Source: Phellopilus nigrolimitatus (taxonomy: Eukaryota > Basidiomycota > Agaricomycetes > Hymenochaetales > Hymenochaetaceae). From it: a stretch of 64,000 nt of DNA. Positions 35,376 to 47,100 of this stretch are shown piece by piece; the first letter of the stretch is position 1, and every line of letters starts with the position of its first letter. Below the pieces are notes generated by a model that searched no databases, had not been told where the DNA came from, and saw only the letters and a program-made list of their open reading frames with translations. The DNA lies in the NCBI GenBank assembly GCA_021029095.1, contig JAJOHG010000004.1:1426001-1490000 (forward strand), in the 5' to 3' direction. Position numbers and translations under genes: made by a program.

Positions 35376-36703
35376 GGTGTGTAACTTGCGAGCTGTTCTA
35401 GTATTCTTTTCAGTTGACCAAGAGTAGGGGACTGATGAAGAGCAACCGCGGTCGCATATGTCTACTGTGGATTAATAGGATGAATCCCTGGGAAGAAGCA
35501 GTGAGGCTTTACACATTATCTCATTTTATAAGAAAATCATTCACATGGATTGATTTGCGTATCTTTTCTAGACAAGATAGAAATTCTTTCTCGATGTCGG
35601 TTGACCTGTTAATACATAGATATTACATGTACAATGCACCCAAATTTGGAGCTCCTTGTTATTCATGCCAAGTTACTGCGACAGCGATCGCCGACGTCTA
35701 ACGGCGCAATTTTCATTCTTGCAAAGCTAGGCTCCCGCGATAACCATATGCTGAGTATGAGCCTACTAGCAGCACATCCGTCAAGGTCGCTTGTGTTGGC
35801 TGTTGCGTGTTTCCCGGTTCATGTGTAGAGAGGGGCGAATAGTTAGACTGCTTTTGACATCGATGTGTTCCTTGATTTTCGAAACGCGATTGAAGGAGAT
35901 TCGGAAAGGTTTTACCGACTGTCATCCTGCTCATAACTGCTCAGAAAACGGCGGACCTCGGTAAATGCGTGCTCTGTAGCGGATGGAAGCGGGATGAAAG
36001 CTTAAACATACCAAAAATCTGTAGGACGAAGAATGCGCGCCATCCCACGCGGGTAACTGTGCACATGCCTGGGCCGACAATTTGATTTGATCACACGGGC
36101 ACCGTCAGCAGACTGGCTAGGGCACTGAGATTATATATAATGAGTCGATTGTAGCCTGCGTCTGCGTAGTCCTTACGGGAAAGACGGTGTTCTGAGATGG
36201 CGCTGCGCCAGAGGCACGTTCTCTTCTTCGAGACAACGACTATAAAAAAGTGTAAGCTTGAGGCGCAAGATCGGTTTACTGCTTTCTTCGACACACACGC
36301 TTTCCTAAAGACGAGCCGTTCCGATGACCTACAAATACTCGTGCTTGTTCGTTGCGCTCTAGCCGCAATCTCCTTCCTGTTGCGCTGAATGTTCTTGGAT
36401 TACGCCTACGGCTAATCTTGGATTCCGACAGCAACAGAAGTTCGAAAGCAGAATGATTCTTGTCATGCACAGTCTCGTTGGTCCAAGCACAAATAGTTGA
36501 CGAAGCCTGAATTTCTTAGTTATCTGCATCTCTTTCATACATTCAAGTTTGATAGCTTTAATTTCAGAAGCGAGCCCTATGACGAAGAGCTGGTTGTGGA
36601 AAGGTGGATCTACAAACCCATTCCTATACGTTGTGTTAGAGATTATCAAATCCATTGAGATGAGGAAAGAGTGGATAAATAGCGAGCACACGCATACCTT
36701 AAA
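35376..36703. other. Gene-poor spacer
   Basis: 1.3 kb with short open frames on both strands, none with recognisable family features. It probably includes the 3' UTR of the dehydrogenase gene. Confidence 0.35.
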
Positions 36704-37901
36704 CTACCACTTTTCATGCGCAGGGCGAAGGTCAAGCTCCCAGGTCCAGGCAGAGCGATCTTGGTTAGCAAGGTAAAGGTACGCCTGAAAAGGATACTTT
36801 AAAATTCATTTAATTTGAGAGTCGAATTTGATCGCACCTTGGCGATACTCTCCGGGTTAAGACGGACATCCTCATTTTGCTCCCAGGCGGGGTCACTTTT
36901 CTTGTCTCTGGAGCGGTCGGTCAGAATATCTAATTCGATAAACAAGTATGTTGAGTAAACTACTTCCGTCACGAGATTGAATAGAATACTCACTTCCGTC
37001 GATTATGGCCTTGAGTACCACAGTTTTCACTTTAATGTCAGCTCATCGACAGAAAATAGGATGTTGTACTTACATGCGAAACCTATAGTTCAAGTAAGTC
37101 AGCACCGGCATTAGCGCAACCGAATCAAGGGCCTCACATGTATATTGTCCTTCCCAAATTCTTTGTTTAAGCTTTGAGATAGAGCTCGCAGTCCAAATTT
37201 GCCAGCCGCAAAAGCACTGGTAACAACGTTCCCCCGCCACGCTGCTGTTGCGCTCGTAAAGATAAGTGCACCCCTCTTGCCATTCTCGTTGAGCTCGTTC
37301 TCCTTGAAGGCGGTGATCGCAAGGCGCGAAAAGGCGAAGGCTGCGCGTATGTTCGTATCGAGCGCCTCTCCGACTTCTTCGTCTGTGATCTGCAGGAAAG
37401 GCTTCCAGACACCGTATCCACCATTCCAGACTGCAGCGCGCAATGTGGTGGAGGAGGCGGGCCAGTGAGACTTGATAGAACCGAAAGCCGAGATTAAAGC
37501 TGAGGAGGTGTATGCGGAGACAGGGAAGGCCGCAGCCTGGGCGAAATAAGAAGGGACATTTAAACGGAATGAATTTGATAAGATTTTGTGAACGACGACG
37601 AACCTCGCCACCAGCAGCATTGATTTCACTTGCAGTCTTCTCTAGGTGTTGTGCATTCCGGGCGATAAGAGCGACGCGGAAGCCTGCTTTGGCAAACACT
37701 TTCCTATAGGTCGCTCAGTAACCATACTTGTCCAGTTGTTTAAGCGAAACACAATGCGTACGCAGTAGCAGCACCAGTGCCTGTAGACAAAACCAAGGGT
37801 TGTCAGTTTGGGACTTTCGTGATTCGATGACGAGGCGTACCCGAGCCATTCCCGACGCCTGCGACTACAAGAAGAGGACGCTTCGCGATAACACTGGCCA
37901 T
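36704..37901 (-). CDS. Short-chain dehydrogenase/reductase
   Basis: NAD(P)-dependent SDR-fold oxidoreductase of about 245 aa. The start MASVIAKRPLLVVAGVGNGSG gives the glycine-rich nucleotide loop (GVGNGSGTG), then FRVALIARN, a central LIFTSATAAWRG and a C-terminal AYLYLANQDRSAWTWELDLRP before the TAG at 36704-36706. At the place of the usual catalytic YxxxK there is FAAGKFGLRALSQSL, so Tyr is replaced by Phe while Lys is kept (F-A-A-G-K). This makes ordinary SDR catalysis doubtful. Seven introns splice in frame. The gene is divergent from the DUF1295 gene (603 bases between starts). Substrate unknown. Confidence 0.82.
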
Positions 37902-38504
37902 TGAATGGATACTTTGATGTCGTGCTATTTAAGAACGGGTGGGTGGTAGCTGGGGTATGAGTGTTTATCGTCTCGAACTTGCTTTATATACATACCACTC
38001 GCTGCTCAGACTGTCGTCATCTTCAGCCATTCTCCCCTGATTCGGGGTATTTCTCTTGAGCCTTACTCATCCTCGCCGCGGGCTGAATTTGTTGGACTTC
38101 GATGATTTCAAGCAACTGGGCACAGGACCTCTTGCGTCATGCAGAGGACTAATGAGTCAATCCTATTGGTCCTTGGACAAAGCAGACAGGAGGCGTATCA
38201 CACAAGCAAGGTCTTGTTAGAAAGCACGCAACCAACACGATTGCGACGGAAACTCGTATAATTTTCTGGCTCGTAGAATTAGGACCGGACATGGTACGGC
38301 CAACGCTGTTGACGCTGTTGACTGCTGCGTGGTTTGGCTCAAGCAGCGCGCTCAATCAGGTCATAGATTCTCACATGTATGACGCAGCGTCGATCATCAC
38401 CAGTATCGACACGAAATTGAACGTTGCCACTCATCTTCCCTAATCCACCTTCTCTTGCAACATTTTTTTCTTTCGCTGGGTGGCATTTTTAAACATCTGA
38501 AAAT
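37902..38504. promoter_or_regulatory. Divergent promoter region, SDR / DUF1295 gene
   Basis: 603 bases between two divergent start codons. A minus-strand ORF at 38149-38355 has a hydrophobic stretch but no support as a gene. No specific operator is recognised. Confidence 0.35.
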
Positions 38505-39799
38505 ATGGGTGTCTTTTCCCGGCTTCTTCCGCCACTCGCGAGCGCGTATGGCCTTCAAACTCGTCAGTATCATTGAATGAAATTATCTCCAACACAGATC
38601 ACAGGAACGCTATGAACTGAACTTAATGATTGTTTCTTTCAAGTACTTGCAATGATTTTTGTTCCCCAGGCAAACGAAATGTTTTACGATCTCGGGGGCG
38701 CCCTCGGCTTTCTCTCTACGACGTTCATCTCCTTGTACTACCCCGCATTGAAGGGCAAATACGTCCTTGGAAATATTGAAGCCCTGCCGAGGTTGTCTTC
38801 ATTCTCAAACAGACAACTGCTTCTGAGCGGCTGTTTAGTACTCTGGAGCACGAGACTTGGAAGCTTTCTACTCAATGTGCGGTGCATGCATCGTTTTGTG
38901 TCCGCTGGCTTACGAATGGTGGGTTGATAATAGCGCGCGTTGAAGGCCGGTGGAGACTCGAGGTTTGATGAGGTGAAGCATCAACCTGCAAAGTTCACTT
39001 TCTTTTGGATGGCACAAGGTACGTTCCTCATGTACCTGTCGGCTGCTTTTTAAACTTCATGCTTTTTCTTGTAGCGACGTGGGTTTTTCTTGTCGGGCTT
39101 CCGGTTTATATGGTCAACACTCTCCCTGCCCATGCCCATCCTGCTCTTCTTCCTCGAGACTATATCTCCCTCGGTATATTTGTATCCTCTTTTCTGTTCG
39201 AAGTAGTGGCAGACCACCAGAAGACTGCGTGGAGGAAGGAAAAGGCTGCCAAGAAGCACGAGGAACAGTTCATTAGCCGCGGACTTTGGAGTATCTCAAG
39301 GCATCCGAAGTAAGTGATTTCCTTGACGTGTTCCTAGTCTCATTTTTGGGACTGACGTTTTTCTCGTATAGTTACCTTGGCGAAGTCGGGATATGGACGG
39401 GCATCTGGGCGCTGTCGACAACGTCTCTTCAGACACCTTATTTCCCGAGGCTGACACCTTTTGTTGCTGCGGCGAGTCCTCTTGTCACTTACCTTTTGCT
39501 CACGCGCGTAAGCCCGGACATTTTTCCGACGGTCTTAAACACATAAATGACACTGGTTAATATACAGGTCTCTGGCGTTCCCCCTCTCGAGGTAAAGGAA
39601 AACTGCCTCACTAAGGTTAAGCGATACTATACTGATAGTTGGTGGTACACAGAGAGCGGGAGACAAGAAGTACGGCGACGATCCCAAATGGCAAGAGTAC
39701 AAGAGGTATGTTGGCAGAATTTCTTGACAAACTCTTTTCTCACACTAGAAACCTACTAGGACTGTGCCTATTTTCTGGCCATGGGGTCCGAAGAATTAA
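38505..39799 (+). CDS. DUF1295 / steroid 5-alpha-reductase C-terminal-like membrane protein
   Basis: Integral membrane protein of the DUF1295 family, whose fold is shared with steroid 5-alpha reductases and isoprenylcysteine methyltransferases. Eight exons: 38505-38562, 38644-38876, 38934-39018, 39075-39309, 39372-39507, 39568-39591, 39653-39705 and 39760-39799. Landmarks are QANEMFYDLGGALGFLSTTF, RALKAGGDSRFDEVKHQPAKF, FWMAQATWVFLVGLPVYMVN, a GLWSISRHPNYLGEVGIW motif (NADPH-binding type in related reductases) and the C-terminus IFWPWGPKN. All junctions keep the frame. The last acceptor is CTACTAG at 39759, not the nearer ACTAG. The substrate is not known. Confidence 0.87.
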
Positions 39800-40607
39800 T
39801 ACGGCATCAATGGACTTTCAACTTCTCATTCATTGCGCTCGGCTCCCTTGTGCAACAACAAGCTGTATTTATATCACGACGAGCGTACCGGATCAGATTT
39901 GTCCCTTATTGGCTCGAGTACAGATTCTTTTCTTTTCTTGTAATGATTCTTTGTCGCCACCAGCAAGCTGACGAAAGCAATTTGGCGTGCGCTACTACAA
40001 AAAATAAAATAAAAGTATGTTGTACGCGCAAATCAACTGTACGTTGATGAATCTTTGAAATCGGAATGGCAACTCCAAATCGGCGTAAGAATGAAAGGCT
40101 ATCAAAATTCAGTATGCTCGCGGCAGCGGAGGGAACCGCTTGCGCATGGCGGCCGGCCGCATCATGGGTGTTTTATTCAGCACGGAGTGGTACGATTTCG
40201 CGTTGACACAGTCTAGGACCGGGAGGTTTCGACTGAAAGTCGGATCTGCAAGAGAAATGGCCTCACTTACATCATTTTTACATGTTATGGACCAGTGGGC
40301 ATCGAACACAGCATTGAATTCAAGGCAGATTCGGACCCGGTATACGCGAAACGGGTGGTAGTCTTCCTGTTCGAAGCTATCTTATCAATTTATGTCATCA
40401 CGCGATCGCCGTCACGTGCAATTTTTAGAATTTTGTGGTCTGATCTTAAATTCTTGCGCGGTTTTTATACGCCAGCGCGGTCTGACTTCAAAGTTCATCG
40501 CTCCCCTTGACCCCACTTGTACGTCCATCGCTCTCGGACGCCTCCTCGCCAACGTCGTTGCCGCCGCCGCCATTGTACAGGCGTGCTCGCTTTTCACCGT
40601 TACCGTC
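39800..40607. promoter_or_regulatory. ERG3 upstream region with E-box
   Basis: 808 bases upstream of ERG3. A CACGTG core lies at 40413-40418, about 190 bases before the start codon. SREBP-type factors that control sterol genes in fungi can bind E-boxes, so a role is possible but is inference. No gene is seen. Confidence 0.35.
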
Positions 40608-41749
40608 ATGGATTTGGTGCTTAGCATTTGCGACGATCTCTTCCTGGACAGAGTTTGGTCCACTCTTGTTCCGCTCTCCGCGTTTGCCGATCCGTCGTCT
40701 TCGACGCCCCTCTACTCGTTCAACAGCACATCGCCTTTCAAGGCCTCCCTCACTTCGTCATTAAGTTCTTCGTGGTCACATATTGTGTCGCTCTCGCATC
40801 TTCCGCACCCCCAAGGCCTCGCTACGAACATATCCCAGTCGTTCGCCGACGTCTCCCATTTCTCCGCATGGCCTCGTGACTACGTCCCGCGCCAGGTTCT
40901 CTCGCTCAGCGTGCTCACTCTTGTTGGCATCCACCTCCTCTACTTCATCTTTGCCGGGCTGTCGTATCGGTACATTTTCAACCACGACATGATGCGGCAT
41001 CCGCGCTTTCTTAAGAACCAGGTCCGCCTCGAGATCGAGAGCAGTCTGCGGGCGTTCCCCGGTATGATTTTGCTTACGCTGCCATGGTTCCAAGGAGAGG
41101 TCATGGGCTATTCCAAGCTGTACAATGACGTGAATGCATATGGCTGGGGCTACTTCTTTTTCTCGATCATCTGGTTCGTCGTGTGAATTGGAGTATTGGC
41201 TCGTGTGCTCACGAAGTTTAACACCAGGTTCCTTCTATTCACCGACTATTGTATCTATTGGATACACCGCTGGCTGCATCTTCCCTGGCTATACAAGCGT
41301 CTGCATAAGCCGCATCACAAGTGGATAGGTCCGTCTTCCTTAGACTACTCGCTTAGTGAGACTTCTCATGACAATTTGTAACAGTGCCGACGCCATTCTC
41401 TTCGCATGCCTTCCACCCAGTCGATGGTTACGCGCAATCCGTACCGTATCACCTATTCGTCTTTATCTTCCCGATGCAGCGCCACCTCTACTTATTCCTT
41501 TTTGTCGCCGTCAATTTCTGGAGCATCTTCATCCACGACTCGGATATGATTACCGGCCACCCGCTCGAGAAGATAATCAACGGTCCCGCGCACCACACAC
41601 TGCACCATCTCTACTTTACCGTCAACTACGGCCAATACTTCACCTGGGCGGACCGCGCGGGCAACTCGTACCGTCATCCTGCGAAAGAGCTTGACCCAAT
41701 GCTCGAGATCCAGATGGCTGAGGCAAAGGCGAAGGCGAAGGACGAGTAG
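40608..41749 (+). CDS. ERG3: C-5 sterol desaturase
   Basis: ERG3, an ER membrane di-iron desaturase that introduces the C5-C6 double bond in ergosterol synthesis. Three exons: 40608-41182, 41228-41328 and 41385-41749, giving 346 aa. The start [17 protein letters not shown] is typical of the family. Histidine clusters of the fatty-acid-hydroxylase superfamily are IHRWLH, HKPHH and, later, [22 protein letters not shown] and FIHDSD are also present. Hydrophobic segments precede and separate them. The 45-base first intron begins inside a Val codon (GTGAAT). The frame is intact throughout and all expected metal ligands are present. Confidence 0.93.
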
Positions 41750-42090
41750 ACCAAAATCCTCATAGATGACTAGCGAAGTGGATATGCTTATGATATTTTT
41801 ACTATTTTCTCCATGTTCAATACCTAGTGGCAGGTTTAATCATTGTTTTTCATCGTCACAGCTGTATTTCTGCCCCCTTTTATTCGACGTCGCTCGCATG
41901 TAACGCAAGCTGAGAAGTAATAATGAATACCGATGCATTCACATCTCCTTTTCAGAGTTCAACTTTTTGTATATTAGGTATCCCTAAGAAGGTTGCTTAT
42001 GTAAGAACTACGGGTCCGCAAGACTCACGAGTGTGGCCATACACGTACGGCGTAGCTTCTCCCAACACCGTCAACACCACTTGTTTTCAA
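41750..42090. other. Spacer between ERG3 and RAE1
   Basis: 341 bases with the ERG3 3' UTR and the RAE1 promoter. No distinctive element is seen. Confidence 0.4.
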
Positions 42091-43579
42091 ATGTCTTTCT
42101 TTGGCGGTGCGCCAAGTACGGCAGGAACAACTATCGGCGCAACGAATACGAATGCGAATGAGCCGAAAGATGTTGAAGTATCGGACCCTCCCAGCGACTC
42201 GATCAGCTCGCTGGCGTTCTCGTCCGCAGGCGAGTACCTCGCCGTAGGCAGCTGGAACAACGAAGTACGTCTCTGTGCATGGAGGTGTGCTGGGTGCTAA
42301 CTAGCGCATCGTGGATAGGTACGCATCTATGAGGTGAACCCCCAGGGTGGCCAGACGCAGGGCAAGGCGATGTATCAGCACCAAGGGCCCGTGCTCGGCG
42401 TCTGCTGGAACAAGGTGCGCCTTCCTGTCTTTGCGTGTGGCTGCTCGCTGAACATTCAAATCGTGCAGGAGGGGAACAAGGTGATTTCGGGTGGCGCGGA
42501 CAACGCAGCGCGGATGTACGACCTTGCGACCGGCCAAAGCTCGCAGGTTGCGCAGCACGATGGACCAATCAAGTGCGTGCGTTGGATAGAGACTCCGCAG
42601 GGCGGGATCCTCGCGACAGGCAGCTGGGACAAGACACTCAAGGTGGGCCATTTGCCTCTCCATGTTGCATGATATCTCTTGACAAGCGTGTGGCCGGTAG
42701 TATTGGGACCTGCGCCAGCCGAACCCGATCACAACAGTGACCCTCCCGGAGCGCTGCTACTCGATGGACGTCGTGTACCCGCTTATGGTCGTTGGAACTG
42801 CGGAACGACATATCCAGATCTACAACCTTACGAACCCATCCACGGCATACCGAGTAAGTTGGCTTGTAACTTCATCGACAAGCATGGAAAATGAATTAGC
42901 CGTTGCAAGACACAAATGTCTCCACTTAAATTTCAAACGCGTGTCGTGGCATGCTTCCCGTCCGCGGATGGATATGCTGTAGGGAGCATAGAAGGCCGTG
43001 TAGCTATCCAGTGCGTTTCTATCTCTTGGTTTTCAACTTCTGCATATTCATCCGTACTGCGCATTAGATATGTGGAAGAGAAGCAGGCAAAGTAAGGTTT
43101 GATTTCTAACGTTCTCAGAGTGTGTTCTTACTTTTTGCCCAAACAGTCAAAACTTCTCGTTCAAGTGCCATCGCAAAGAGCAAGCACCGAACGCGAAAGA
43201 CCAGACACTCGTCTACTCCGTCAATGATATTACGTTCCACCCCGTTCACGGCACGTTCTCTACGTCAGGCTCGGATGGTACAGTCAACTTCTGGGACAAG
43301 GACGCACGCACGCGTCTGAAGAGTACGTCTGGGTTTTGCGTCATGCCGTGATTTGTTTTTCTAAGCAGCCTTAAATTCTCACTCGCGTATTCAGCTTTCG
43401 ATCCTTCGCCCGGCCCGATCGTCGCGACGGCGTTCAACCGTACGGGGAACATCTTTGCATATGCGGTCTCGTATGATTGGTCGAAGGGCCATACCGGTAT
43501 GACGACGGGTCATCCGAACAAGATTATGCTGCATGCGTGCAAGGAAGAGGAGGTCAAAAAGCGTGCGGCCCGAAAGTGA
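42091..43579 (+). CDS. RAE1: mRNA export factor Rae1/Gle2, WD40 beta-propeller
   Basis: Rae1/Gle2 binds nucleoporin Nup98 and helps mRNA leave the nucleus; it also acts in mitosis. The WD40 repeats run from [21 protein letters not shown] through [70 protein letters not shown] to [22 protein letters not shown]. The C-terminus DWSKGHTGM and HPNKIMLH is family-typical. About seven introns are spliced in frame. The retrotransposon 5' LTR begins 105 bases after the stop, so it sits in or just beyond the 3' UTR and could affect polyadenylation. Confidence 0.92.
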
Positions 43580-43679
43580 ACGAGATGCAATCTTTTTTCT
43601 TTCTTTTTCGCTCTTGAAGTCTTTCTATGGCCCTGATGTCGTGTTTTGCGTTTTCCCCCTTTGTAACTGTTTTGGTTCA

Positions 43680-43684
43680 CAACT
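43680..43684. repeat. Target-site duplication CAACT (left)
   Basis: The five bases CAACT immediately precede the 5' LTR and occur again immediately after the 3' LTR at 49226-49230. This is the duplication expected from integration of a Ty3/gypsy element. Confidence 0.93.
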
Positions 43685-43894
43685 TGTAACCTCCCGGTTA
43701 CGACATCATCATTAGATAATCATTTCCCTTTTCGTAACGTACTTATATGCGCGCGCGCCGTAATTCGAGTTCAACTTCTCTCACTCGAATTACAGGTACG
43801 CGCACGATACTGTATTATTAGAAACTTCTCTCACTCGAATTACAGAATATTCTCCTGTCTGTTTTCTAGTGTTCACACCTCACGGTGTGTTCCA
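43685..43894 (+). repeat. 5' LTR
   Basis: Starts TGTAACC and ends GTTCCA. Near its start GTAACC/GGTTAC forms a 6-bp hairpin. Inside, a 23-base direct repeat lies at 43773-43795 and 43823-43845. The bases 43760-43769 are an exact inverted copy of 43784-43793, giving a 10-bp stem with a 14-base loop. Confidence 0.95.
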
Positions 43895-44184
43895 CTTTTT
43901 TTTTGACATCGAGAACTTCTTGTACCGCGTGCAACCGGCGGCTGCCACCGCTTATTGTACGTGTCTTCGAGTTCCAGGCTGACCGTTGTCGCCTGGCATC
44001 CCGGGAATCACGGCAGAGTGATCTAGGGACTCTTCTCCGCTCATCCGAGCCGCGTGCCTCCGTTTAGCCGTCGCAGGCGACACGGATTCGGCCTTTTTGT
44101 ACTCATCGGTGCCGTGCCACCGTCTCACGCTCCAGGGAAGTCGCTGCCACTTCCGGGCGTCCCGCTCTCTCTCGTTCCTTCATC

Positions 44185-47100
44185 ATGTCCGCAAACACTC
44201 TTCGTGCGCACGCTGCGCTTCTCCATCCCAAGATGTCTCAGATCCCCATTGTCTCCGAAGGCTCCTGGACAGTACAGCTCTTCACCGATTGGAAGAGCGC
44301 ATGTGAAGACTACCGCATCGCCGCAAGTGTCGAGGACGACGAAGACCTCATACGCCGTGTTGCGCGTGGCCTCAAAGGACGCGCCATCCGTAACTGGTAC
44401 ACCCCACAAGCAGCCGCCGTCCAAGCTATGGATTTTGATCAGTTCGCACTCGCACTCCGCCCCGTCGTCCTTGAATACGGCTGGGAGTCGCGCACCAAGG
44501 CCGAAATCCTCTCGCTCCGCCAGAACAGCCGCAAGGCCAACGACTTCTACTACGAGATCCTGGAAAAGAACGACGCTCTCCTCGGCACCACGTACGCCTT
44601 CGACAACCGCGCCATACGCGACCTGATGGAGGCGCACTGTGATGAGGAGGTCCGCAAGGAACTCGAGGTCCCGACAGTCCACGGCATCGTCGGATTCGAC
44701 CTCTGGCTCCTGGCGGCCTTCGAGGCGGACGAGACCGTTCGCCGCCGTCGGGACTCACTCAACGCCGCGCTCCGTGCGCAATCCAAGAAGACCACGCCAG
44801 TGGCCGTGCCGCGTCCAGCTCTCGCCTCCCTTCCGGCGACAGCGAATGTTCCGGCCGCCTCACGTGTTCCGGCCGCCTCACGTGCCCGACCTGGCCCCCT
44901 GCGCGCCGCTGACTACGGCCTCACGCCACGCGAAGGCGCAATTCTGGCCCGCCACCGAGGTTGTTACAACTGTCGACACTATTACACGAACCACCGTGCG
45001 CTGTCATGCACCCTCCCCGCCTCTTACCACAATAAAGCGACCATCACCGACGCGGAGGGTGACCGTAAGCGCCCGCCGGGTGCCCCGGTGCCGGCCCCGC
45101 TCTTCGTCAAGACTGAAACTGTGGCGGCGATCAGAAACCTGCCACACCCGCAGTTGCCCGCCTACGCACTCGCCGACCTCGCGGGACACACTGCGGAGGA
45201 GCCAGTCAGCGCGCCGTCGACATCCTCGGCCGCCACGGCTGTGGCATCCGTCGGGGTCGAGATGCCGTCCTCCCAGGTCTACGAGGCGCCTTCCGAGTCG
45301 GACGGTTCGGAGTACGTCTCTCCTTTCCAGACACCCCACCTCACCTGGAACTGTCTCCTCGACGGTCCCGAAGGACCCCTCTCCATTCCCACACTAATTG
45401 ATAATGGTTCGTCCCTAGTTCTGATTGACACCAAACTCGTCGACCAATTACAACTCCGTCGCCGCCGCCTCCCGGAGCCCAAACACGTCGCGCTCGCAAT
45501 GGGAGGCAACAGTAGCAGTGCAGTCCTGACGGAATATGTACACATAGCCCCTCGTTCCGCCGATTCAAAGTTTCTTTCGCGTACTGTCCGTGCTATTGTA
45601 GCCACTTCTCTCTGTTCTCCTTTGATCCTTGGCGGCCCCTTTCTTGCCGCGAATGCTATAGTTCTTGACCACGAACTCCGCTCCGCACTTGCGAAACACG
45701 CGCAATATGATCTCCTCAACCCTCCAACGGACCTGACACGGCCTCCCCCGTTGCTCCGACCCTGTTCGCCCCGCAAACGAGCCCTGACCGCTCTTAGGGA
45801 TCAAATTAACCACAAGAAGGAGCTTCTTGACGAGCTGTCAAAGTGCTCACGCGTGCGACGTGCGACGTTAGATCGCGAGCACATTTCCAGGTGGCAGCCT
45901 GATGTTGTCGCTGCCATCCGCGACCGTCTGACACTCATTGCCTTCCAACAACGTCTGACAGACGAAGAATCTAAGATGCGCAAGTCTTATTATTTACTCT
46001 TTCCCAGTGACATCCCCCATGTTGATGATCTACCGGACGACGTCTACCATGAGTTCACCCTAAAGGACGCTGACAAGCGCATCCGTACCCGCCAGTACAC
46101 GTCGCCGCGCAAATACCGCGACGCTTGGGACACGCTTCTCAGACAGCATTTAGATGCCGGCCGCTTACGGCCGTCGAGTAGTAAGCACGCATCGCCCGCG
46201 TTCCTGCTTGCTAAATCAGACCCGCTCGCCCTCCCCCGCATGCTCTGCGATTTCCGTGAACTAAACTCAAACACAGAACCTGATAGCTACCCCCTCCCGC
46301 GCGTCGACGACATTCTTGCGGACTGTGCTCGCGGCAAGATCTGGGCCAAAATCGACATGACGAATGCCTTTTTCCAGACGAAGGTCCGCCCGGATCAAAT
46401 TCCGTTGACCGCCATCAACACTCCGTTAGGGTTGTACGAGTGGACGGTAATGCCAATGGGGTGCCGTAACGCTCCGGCTACTCACCAACGTCGCATGGAA
46501 GCCGCCCTCGCCGGACTCATTGGTAAGAGCTGCCATTGTTATCTCGATGACATCATTATCTGGTCCGATAGCCTTGACGATCACATCAAGAACGTTCGCA
46601 CCGTTCTTGATGCACTCGCCAAGGCTAAACTTTACTGCTCCTCCAAGAAAACTCAACTCTTCTGCACCTCCCTCGATTTCCTCGGCCACCGCATCTCCCA
46701 AGACGGTATCCAAGCCGATCCCAAGAAGACCGAGAAGATTGCCGCTTGGCCACAACCCCGCTCCGCCTCCGATGTCCGCTCCTTCCTCGGGCTCGTCCGC
46801 TACCTCGCTCCTTTCCTCCCTAACCTCGCCGATTATACCTCCGTACTCAACACCCTCACCACCAAAACCGCCGATAAAGAATTCCCCCCTTGGACCGCCC
46901 AATCGCAAAACGCCTTCGACAATATCAAGAAACTAGTACTCTCCGCTCAATGTCTCACCACAATCGACCACAAAAGCCCTGGCGACAACAAGATTTTCCT
47001 CCATACCGACGCTAGCGACAGGCGCACCGGCGCGGTGCTCTCCTTCGGCCCAACCCCCGACTCCGCGCGGCCCGTAGCATTCGACTCTACGCCGTTGCGC

